Shown here piece by piece: positions 58,254 to 64,000 of a DNA stretch of 64,000 nucleotides. Under the pieces are notes generated by a model, which was given only the letters and a program-made list of their open reading frames with translations, did not search any database and was not told the origin of the DNA. This DNA is from an uncultured Bacteroidota bacterium (GTDB lineage Bacteria > Bacteroidota > Bacteroidia > Chitinophagales > Chitinophagaceae), in NCBI GenBank assembly GCA_937928385.1, contig CALEZD010000077.1, positions 86,199-150,198 of the forward strand, read 5' to 3'. The stretch's first letter is position 1; the number at the start of each line of letters is the position of its first letter. Position numbers and translations under genes: made by a program.

Positions 58254-58514
58254 TTATGGTGTTGCTTTACAATTATACGCCGGCAGCACAGCCTCCGCAT
58301 CCTTCGGGTAGTTAACCCTGTCCTCTATATCGTTACAAAGTACTCCGGCCTCACCCAGGTCTGTAGCTTGCAGGCCATATTCTCTCTTATCCATTATTTC
58401 CCCGTTTTTCTCCTGTATACAGTTACAGTGGTATGATTTATAACTTGTTTTGTCGCACGAAGATAGCCACATAGCTGTGGCCATCACAATGACAGTGATA
58501 GTTTGCTCTCTCAT
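58254..58514 (-). CDS. Small Cys-rich lipoprotein of unknown function
   Basis: An 86-residue putative lipoprotein: MREQTITVIVMATAMWLSSC gives a lipobox with Cys20. The mature part (about 66 residues) has four more cysteines (HCNCIQEK, VLCNDIEDR, YNCKATP), suggesting disulfides in the periplasm. I recognise no family. It is on the same strand as the PKD lipoprotein, 54 bp upstream of it. Confidence 0.7.
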   Translation of the reverse strand: MREQTITVIVMATAMWLSSCDKTSYKSYHCNCIQEKNGEIMDKREYGLQATDLGEAGVLCNDIEDRVNYPKDAEAVLPAYNCKATP

Positions 58515-58579
58515 CTCTTAAATATTTAGATAACTAAGATACGAAATAAACTATTGCAGTGTTGCGAAGCGCCTGAAAT

Positions 58580-58608
58580 AAAAACGCCCCGCATCGCGGG
58601 GCGTTTTT
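58580..58608 (-). terminator. Terminator of acyl-CoA dehydrogenase gene
   Basis: AAAAACGCCCCGC-atc-GCGGGGCGTTTTT is a perfect 13-bp stem touching the stop codon at 58609. It separates the acyl-CoA dehydrogenase from the small lipoprotein gene and can act on either strand. Confidence 0.93.
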
Positions 58609-59751
58609 TTATGAGGTCAGTATATCTCTCGATATCACCAGCTTCTGTATTTCCGATGTGCCTTCGCCTATCGTACATAGCTTGCTGTCGCGGTAGTATT
58701 TCTCTACGGGGAAGTCTTTGGTATAACCATATCCGCCAAATATCTGTACAGCATCTGTAGCTATCTGTACGCTTATTTCCGATGCGTAGTATTTAGCCAT
58801 GGCCGACTCTTTGGTCATCTTCTCGCCGCGGTTTTTCATATCAGCCGCCTGGTATATCAACGCTTCTGCCGCGCTGATTTTAGCGTACATATCCGCCAGT
58901 TTGAAGGCGATAGCCTGGAAGTTGGATATCGGCTGGTCAAATTGCTCGCGCTCCTTCGAATATTTCAACGAAGCTTCATAAGCGCCCTGTGCCATACCCA
59001 GTGCAAGTGCCGCTATAGAGATACGTCCGCCGTCCAGTATTTTCATGGCCTGGCGGAAACCATCGCCCACCTCGCCCATACGCTGACTGTCTGATATTCG
59101 GCAATTGTCAAATACCAGTTCCGTGGTTTCGGATGCGCGCATGCCCAGTTTGTTTTCTTTTTTACCGGCTGTAAAACCAGGTGTACCTGCCTCTACTATA
59201 AAAGCTGTTACATTACTTTTAGTCCTGGGCTCGCCCGTGCGTGCCAGCACTACGGCTACATTGCCGCTCTTGCCATGTGTTATCCAGTTTTTAGTACCGT
59301 TCAGCACCCATCCGTCGCCGTCTTTTACTGCCGTGCAGCGCATATTGCCTGCATCGCTGCCTGTGTTGGCTTCTGTCAGCCCCCACGCGCCTATCCATTC
59401 GCCGGTTGCCAGCTTGGGCAGGTATTTTTTCTTTTGCTCTTCGTTACCGAATGTAAGGATATGCCCCGTACACAGCGAGTTGTGCGCAGCGGTAGAAAGC
59501 CCGATAGAGCCGCAAACCTTGGCTATCTCGCTGATGACTGTTACGTATTCAAAATAACCCAGTCCTGAACCGCCGTACTCTGTAGGTACCAGTACGCCCA
59601 TCAGGCCCAGTTCACCCATTTTTTTAAAGAGTTCTACAGGAAATATCTGTTCTTCGTCCCACTTCATCATATCAGGACGGATATGCTTGTTGGCAAAATC
59701 GCGAACCATATCAGCGATTTGCAATTGGGTATCAGTGTATTGAAAATCCAT
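58609..59751 (-). CDS. Acyl-CoA dehydrogenase
   Basis: A 380-residue FAD enzyme that oxidises a short- or medium-chain acyl-CoA to the enoyl-CoA, passing electrons to ETF. It shows GAWGLTEANTGSDAG, KNWITHGKSGNVAVVLART, and the catalytic-base region CTIGEGTSEIQKLVISRDI near the C-terminus, with the active-site Glu in GEGTSE as in butyryl-CoA dehydrogenase. It has no close functional neighbour; it could feed fatty-acid or branched-chain catabolism. Confidence 0.95.
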   Translation of the reverse strand: MDFQYTDTQLQIADMVRDFANKHIRPDMMKWDEEQIFPVELFKKMGELGLMGVLVPTEYGGSGLGYFEYVTVISEIAKVCGSIGLSTAAHNSLCTGHILTFGNEEQKKKYLPKLATGEWIGAWGLTEANTGSDAGNMRCTAVKDGDGWVLNGTKNWITHGKSGNVAVVLARTGEPRTKSNVTAFIVEAGTPGFTAGKKENKLGMRASETTELVFDNCRISDSQRMGEVGDGFRQAMKILDGGRISIAALALGMAQGAYEASLKYSKEREQFDQPISNFQAIAFKLADMYAKISAAEALIYQAADMKNRGEKMTKESAMAKYYASEISVQIATDAVQIFGGYGYTKDFPVEKYYRDSKLCTIGEGTSEIQKLVISRDILTS

Positions 59752-59824
59752 GTGCTTATTAACCTACAAAATTTTGGCAATTTTACGAACTTTTTGCCAC
59801 TGTTTGGTGCGTAATATGTGGTAT

Positions 59825-60232
59825 TTATTCAATTGTTGTCCGTTCGTCCAGCATTTTCAACGTTTTTTCGTTGAAATGATAAACATCGTAGACTTGTTGC
59901 ATATTAGTGAACTTGCCCAACTGCCGCCTGCGTTCCAGTATCCTGTGAGACAGTCCCTTGCCTATACCCGGCAGCGATATAAGTGTGATTGAATCCGCAG
60001 TATTCAGGTTGATTTTTTCGCCGGGGGGTAATGTCTGTATCTGTTGCTCAGATTGCTTGTTTATTTGTTTACTGGCTACTATCACCTGTTCCGCCTGTAT
60101 TTCCGGTTGTTGTATCCATAGGTGCATAGTAGCCCTTACCGCTATCAATAGGATGATGACCGACAGCAGCGCAATGATGCCCATCCTCTCGGTACGGTTG
60201 AAAGAAATATAGGAACGGAAGAGGTTGTTCAT
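59825..60232 (-). CDS. ComEA-like helix-hairpin-helix protein
   Basis: A 135-residue protein with one N-terminal membrane helix (MGIIALLSVIILLIAVRATM) and a C-terminal HhH DNA-binding motif (INLNTADSITLISLPGIGKG, then LGKFTNMQQVYDVYHFN). This is the ComEA layout, a periplasmic DNA receptor for competence. DNA uptake has not been shown here; no comEC or pilin gene is in the window. It lies 26 bp downstream of the desaturase-like gene. Confidence 0.85.
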   Translation of the reverse strand: MNNLFRSYISFNRTERMGIIALLSVIILLIAVRATMHLWIQQPEIQAEQVIVASKQINKQSEQQIQTLPPGEKINLNTADSITLISLPGIGKGLSHRILERRRQLGKFTNMQQVYDVYHFNEKTLKMLDERTTIE

Positions 60233-60258
60233 GAGTGGGAATAAAAATAGTTATAAAA

Positions 60259-61974
60259 TCACTCACCCGTTGCAGCTTCCCTCACTGCCTTTTTCTGTGC
60301 CGGGGTGGGTTCGGGCGTCCAGTAGCCTTCATAAGGTTTGAAGCCGGGGTTGGCCAATAGTTCAGCCAGGTCTGTTTTACCGTCCATATATGCGGCCATG
60401 CTGTTGAATATCGCTTTGTTTTCTTTCCTGAATATCATCAATGCCGAATTGGCGCCAGCTTTCGTGGCAATGGGTACGCCACCGCCCAGCTCCGCCCAAT
60501 GCCCGCCCAGCAGCAGGTTCTTTACCGGGGTCTGGTAGTGTGCCACTTTGCTCTGCATATTCTTCTTGCCGGGGCGTGCGCCCATCATTGTGCCACCCTT
60601 ATTGCCCGTGTAGCGCCAGTGGGTAACGGGTGTGGCCACGTCGTAAAACAGTATATGGCTACGCAGGCCGGGTGCTAACTGTTGCTCTATACGGTCAATA
60701 ATAATCTCGGCTATTGATGCTTTGTTCTTTTTATAAGCCTCGCCGCGTACATAGTTGCCCTTGGCGTCTTTTTCTGTATGCCACTCGCTGTACTGGTGCA
60801 TCAACGCCGGCATAAAGAGGGTAAGGGTGCCGCAACCTTCGGGTGCCAGTGTCTTGTCCCTGCACGATGGGGCCAGTATAATGAGTTCACTCTTGGCGGG
60901 GTCGCCGCTGCTGTGTTCATCGCGCGTGTGCGCCTCGCTGGCCAGGTGTACCATTTCTTCGCCAAAGCCTAATTGTTCCGTTGGGCAGTCCAGCGCTACC
61001 GATATTGTTACCGACGATGCATAGAGTTCTGCTTCGCGCAGTTTCTTTTTCAGTTTGGCAGGTACCACCTGTGCAGGCAGCATTTTTTCATACAATGCTT
61101 CCACATCGCAGGCAGCTATTACATATTTGCTGTTTACGGTGTGTTGCTCCCCCCGGTGTTCCAGCCTTACACCTTTCGCCGTATTGCCCTCCAGCAGTAT
61201 TTCCTGCACATTGCATTTAAAGTATAGCTCGTTGCCGTAATATTCTATGATGTGTTGCAGCCACTCGGGTATCACTTGCCCGCCTCCGGGTGGGGGACTT
61301 TGAAAGTCTTTATAGTAAGCCCAGCCTATCGGAACTAAGCAGCCCAGCAGTTCTCCCTCCGACGAAAAAATATCATGCAGCTTTTCGTCTTTAAAAAACT
61401 TCTTCAGCCCTTTTTTCATGCCCTTATCTCCACTGTAAGTGATAAAGGGTATAAAGGGCAGGGCGAACTTAAGCAGGCGCAGTTTATTGGTCATGCGCTC
61501 TATAGGTGCCATGGTTTCTTCAGAGCGGAATATATTGCCAAAGTTTTTAAAAGAGTGGCCTATCTTTTTTGCTGCCTTAAAAAAGCGGAGTATCCCCTCC
61601 TTACTTGCCGGAAATTCTTTGATGAGCTGGTTGCGTAGTTCGTCGGGGTTAGCTGTCAGCAGGTAGTCGAAGTTGTCGCCCTTGTACCGCTTAATTTTGC
61701 TTTGCACCATTGCCCGCGGGTAGTCATTGCCAATCATGTCAAACACTTTACTGACCAGGCCATCAGGGCCATATTGGTTCAGCCAGTGTATGGCCGTGTC
61801 AAAACGGAAATCCTTACGGCGAAACCCCGCCAGGTAGCCTCCGGCATGAGGTTCTTTTTCCAGTACGCATACGCTGAAACCCGCCTTGCTCAGCAAAGCT
61901 GCCGCGGTCAGTCCGCCCACACCGGCGCCTATCACCACCACGTCATAATATTGTTTCAACTCTGGTTGCTTCAT
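60259..61974 (-). CDS. Phytoene desaturase/retinol saturase-like FAD oxidoreductase
   Basis: A 571-residue flavoprotein with N-terminal dinucleotide-binding motif VVVIGAGVGGLTAAALLSKAG and the family FAD contact AGGYLAGFRRKDFRFDTAIHW. A second signature near the C-terminus (LLLGGHWAELGGGVPIATKA) closes the FAD site. It belongs to the CrtI/CrtISO/RetSat group acting on isoprenoid or polyene substrates. No phytoene synthase or other carotenoid gene is nearby, so a carotenoid role is unproven. Confidence 0.88.
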   Translation of the reverse strand: MKQPELKQYYDVVVIGAGVGGLTAAALLSKAGFSVCVLEKEPHAGGYLAGFRRKDFRFDTAIHWLNQYGPDGLVSKVFDMIGNDYPRAMVQSKIKRYKGDNFDYLLTANPDELRNQLIKEFPASKEGILRFFKAAKKIGHSFKNFGNIFRSEETMAPIERMTNKLRLLKFALPFIPFITYSGDKGMKKGLKKFFKDEKLHDIFSSEGELLGCLVPIGWAYYKDFQSPPPGGGQVIPEWLQHIIEYYGNELYFKCNVQEILLEGNTAKGVRLEHRGEQHTVNSKYVIAACDVEALYEKMLPAQVVPAKLKKKLREAELYASSVTISVALDCPTEQLGFGEEMVHLASEAHTRDEHSSGDPAKSELIILAPSCRDKTLAPEGCGTLTLFMPALMHQYSEWHTEKDAKGNYVRGEAYKKNKASIAEIIIDRIEQQLAPGLRSHILFYDVATPVTHWRYTGNKGGTMMGARPGKKNMQSKVAHYQTPVKNLLLGGHWAELGGGVPIATKAGANSALMIFRKENKAIFNSMAAYMDGKTDLAELLANPGFKPYEGYWTPEPTPAQKKAVREAATGE

Positions 61975-62031
61975 AAGGGGTGTGGCAAGATAGGGAATAA
62001 AGCGATGAGATAGGATACGGGTTTGGGGGTA

Positions 62032-63102
62032 TTATCTCCCGTTTTTAGTAAACGGATTGCCGAATGTAGGCTCTTTGATAAAGACGGAATCGGTTAGCGT
62101 GCTTAAAAAACTGATGATAAAATATTTTTCGTCTTCTGTCAGGTGCACACCGCCTTTGTAAGCGCTGCCCATTTTATTGTCTACATTAACGCTTGCGTGT
62201 ACGCCTTCGCTGTAAAAATCCAGTACTTCCTTTAGCGTGCTGAACCTGCCATCGTGCATATAGGGTGCTGTCAGTGCAATATTTCTAAGCGATGGTATCC
62301 TGAACTTTCCGTTGTCTTCTTTTTCTCCCGTTATGCCTCCACGCCCTTTGTCAACATAGTTGGCAGCATCCTGTATATCGTCCAGCCCGTTGTTGCTGAA
62401 ACCGAATGTTGTACCCATAGGGTCCGAGTCTACTGTATGACAGTGCAGGCAATCGGCCATGCTCATATCCGTTATCTGCTCAAATCCTTTCAGTTCTGCT
62501 TTTGAAAAGCTGGCCTCACCGCGTATTACACTATCGTATTTCGAGTTGTACGAAATCAACGTCCGTTCAAATTGTGCAATGGCTTTTGCTATTAATACAC
62601 TGTCAATTTCACTACTGCCAAAAGCGTCATTGAACTTTGCTTTGTACATACGGCTGCGCCGCACCCGTTCCACAGCCACATCCCATTGCAGGTTCATTTC
62701 GTTATTCGTACGCACCGGGTGAAAAACCTGCTGTTCAATGCTGCCACCTCGCCCGTCCCAGAACAAAGAGGGGTACCATGCCAGGTTATACAACGGCATT
62801 GTGTTTCGCGAAGAAATGGCGCCGCCAATACCCGTGCTGAACTGTTTGGGCGCATCGCTGAAAGCAGCTTCCTGCCTGTGGCAACTCGCGCAGGATATAC
62901 TACTGTCCGCACTGAGTATCGGGTCGTAAAACAAATGCCGCCCCAGATTAACACCTGCTACGGTCACCGGGTTGTCAGCAGCCACAGGCATTTTATGAAA
63001 AAGGTAGGGTTCAGGAAAAGGGTACGGTGTGTCCCGTTTCCCTTTCCTGAACCCTGTTAAGGCAATGACTATCAATAGTAATATAGCAGGCTTTCTGTAC
63101 AT
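62032..63102 (-). CDS. Di-heme cytochrome c peroxidase (CcpA/MauG family)
   Basis: A 356-residue protein. It has two heme c motifs: CASCH (Cys71, Cys74, His75) and CLHCH (Cys218, Cys221, His222). A short N-terminal hydrophobic segment (MYRKPAILLLIVIALTG) would export it. It would reduce hydrogen peroxide in the periplasm with cytochrome electrons, or oxidise a protein side chain as in MauG. It starts 2 bp after the stop of a T9SS-sorted protein gene, so they form an operon. Confidence 0.93.
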   Translation of the reverse strand: MYRKPAILLLIVIALTGFRKGKRDTPYPFPEPYLFHKMPVAADNPVTVAGVNLGRHLFYDPILSADSSISCASCHRQEAAFSDAPKQFSTGIGGAISSRNTMPLYNLAWYPSLFWDGRGGSIEQQVFHPVRTNNEMNLQWDVAVERVRRSRMYKAKFNDAFGSSEIDSVLIAKAIAQFERTLISYNSKYDSVIRGEASFSKAELKGFEQITDMSMADCLHCHTVDSDPMGTTFGFSNNGLDDIQDAANYVDKGRGGITGEKEDNGKFRIPSLRNIALTAPYMHDGRFSTLKEVLDFYSEGVHASVNVDNKMGSAYKGGVHLTEDEKYFIISFLSTLTDSVFIKEPTFGNPFTKNGR

Positions 63103-63104
63103 GC

Positions 63105-64000
63105 TTAATGTATCAGCACTACTTTATGTATTTCAGCCTTGTTGCTGATGCCCACCCTCACATAATAGGTACCCGCCGGCAGCATACTGATGTCAACTGA
63201 TGTTTTTAGAGGTACATGTTTATACTCACGCTGTAGCCTGCCGTTTATATCTATTATATATATAGACTCGATTTCATCGGCTTCAACGTCCGTGTCAATT
63301 TTTAGTACGCCTGTCGTTATTGTAGGGTATACCAGGAAGGTTTGCGCCGGGTCAACCTTGCTGACAGTATGGTAGTATGTCGGTTCCGCCAGCATGTTGT
63401 CTATCATCCAACCCTCGTGGCTGTTGTTGGAACTGTCGCTGATGAGCGAAAATCGCAACATGAAGCTATCAGTCATAGACAAGACATTCGCGCTGAAGCA
63501 TAGCCATATATCCCTCCATACCGTGTCTGTTCCGATGAAGGCGTACCCCCTGCCCGGCAGCGTGTCACTATTCTTCAATGAGTCGTACCCGTACAAATTG
63601 AAGACATTGGCGTTTTTGAATACATTCACCCAGGTTTTGCCAGTATCCAGTGAGTACTCAACCATGCCGCCATCGCCGGTGGTGTCCAGGTCAAGTTTCT
63701 GTTTCCACCTGAATGCCACTTTGTATAGGTTGAAAAACCAGATATTAGTATTAAAACCGATAATAAAGCGGGAACTGTCATTCGGTGGGTAAGCGTTAAC
63801 GGTATCGGTCATTAATGCATTCGGTAATGTTGCAGCACTGTTAAACAATACTTTTTGCGGTGGACCCACCTGCCACACATTGCCCGATGCCGTGTCGAAG
63901 TGAATTATCACAGATTGCTGCACGAGCGTATCCTTACCATCAAAGTATTGTTTTAACATATTTTGCGCACCTGCAAAGTTCAGAGTAAAGGCCAGGAAAA
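63105..64000 (-). CDS. Exported protein with T9SS type A sorting domain (5' partial)
   Basis: The 5' end lies beyond the window; 297 residues plus the stop are visible. The first visible residues FLAFTLNFAGAQ followed by NMLKQYFDG look like the end of a signal peptide, so only a few residues are missing; the in-frame ATG at 63959 is after this peptide and is not the start. The centre has beta-rich repeats (WMIDNMLAEPTYYHT, WRDIWLCFSAN) and no known catalytic motif. The last ~80 residues (from TFLVYPTITTGVLKID to the end) are a type A sorting domain. It precedes a di-heme peroxidase gene by 2 bp. Confidence 0.88.
   Translation of the reverse strand, partial: FLAFTLNFAGAQNMLKQYFDGKDTLVQQSVIIHFDTASGNVWQVGPPQKVLFNSAATLPNALMTDTVNAYPPNDSSRFIIGFNTNIWFFNLYKVAFRWKQKLDLDTTGDGGMVEYSLDTGKTWVNVFKNANVFNLYGYDSLKNSDTLPGRGYAFIGTDTVWRDIWLCFSANVLSMTDSFMLRFSLISDSSNNSHEGWMIDNMLAEPTYYHTVSKVDPAQTFLVYPTITTGVLKIDTDVEADEIESIYIIDINGRLQREYKHVPLKTSVDISMLPAGTYYVRVGISNKAEIHKVVLIH

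Overview
The window is a 64 kb chromosomal segment of a Bacteroidota bacterium, most likely from the Chitinophagales. The evidence is type IX secretion (T9SS) C-terminal sorting domains of type A (left edge, 46.3-47.3 kb, right edge) and type B (22.9-25.1 kb), a HmuY-like/TonB-receptor pair, TAnnTTTG promoter elements instead of sigma-70 -10 boxes, start codons without Shine-Dalgarno sequences, and a bacillithiol gene (bshC). I see no rRNA, tRNA, CRISPR array, prophage or classical insertion sequence. Gene density is high and most of the segment looks like core genome.

Layout. 0-3.6 kb: a HmuY-like exported protein (5' end off the window) and a TonB-dependent receptor, separated by a hairpin. 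3.6-4.9 kb: rpiB and tatC on the minus strand. 5-7.2 kb: an ECF sigma factor gene with a downstream gene for an anti-sigma-like, membrane-anchored trypsin-like protease; a divergent gene encodes a tiny acidic lipoprotein and shares a 16-17 bp element with the sigma gene. 7.2-8.6 kb: a REP-associated tyrosine transposase (RAYT) in a cloud of palindromic repeats. 8.6-13.5 kb: housekeeping genes rsmI, purS, pssA, an outer-membrane barrel, bshC and radC. 13.6-16.9 kb: an oxidoreductase, a lipoprotein and a polyprenyl-phosphate sugar transferase. 16.9-22.7 kb: a PAS-PAS histidine kinase with response regulator, folC, tonB and a radical SAM enzyme. 22.9-28.4 kb: a T9SS type B propeller/Ig protein, a MazG-like plus Fcy1-like cytosine deaminase operon, a MoxR ATPase and a DUF1569 protein. 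28.4-32.9 kb: a GT39-like membrane glycosyltransferase, paaZ and an enoyl-CoA hydratase. 32.9-42.5 kb: a surface-polysaccharide cluster with four glycosyltransferases, a Wzy-like polymerase, a flippase, an O-antigen-ligase-like protein and a second initiating sugar transferase. 42.5-49.6 kb: universal stress protein, a three-gene YtxH/holin-like module, AI-2E family transporter, nadD, a T9SS protein, a nucleotidyltransferase and galE. 49.6-55.9 kb: MsbA-like exporter, cysS, an EEP hydrolase and two adjacent rhomboids, one catalytically dead. 55.9-58.5 kb: a small accessory patch with a degenerate HNH-like protein, small exported proteins and an ORF with no usable start codon. 58.6-64 kb: acyl-CoA dehydrogenase, a ComEA-like protein, a carotenoid/retinol desaturase-like flavoprotein, a di-heme cytochrome c peroxidase and a truncated T9SS protein.

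How the genes fit together. The polysaccharide genes form an almost complete Wzx/Wzy-type pathway: initiation (15.5 and 41.8 kb), sugar-nucleotide supply (galE and the nucleotidyltransferase), glycosyl transfer, flipping, polymerisation or ligation. The sigma/anti-sigma-protease/lipoprotein locus looks like a self-contained envelope-sensing circuit and is the most system-like feature here. The rhomboid pair and the RAYT/REP zone are the next most notable.
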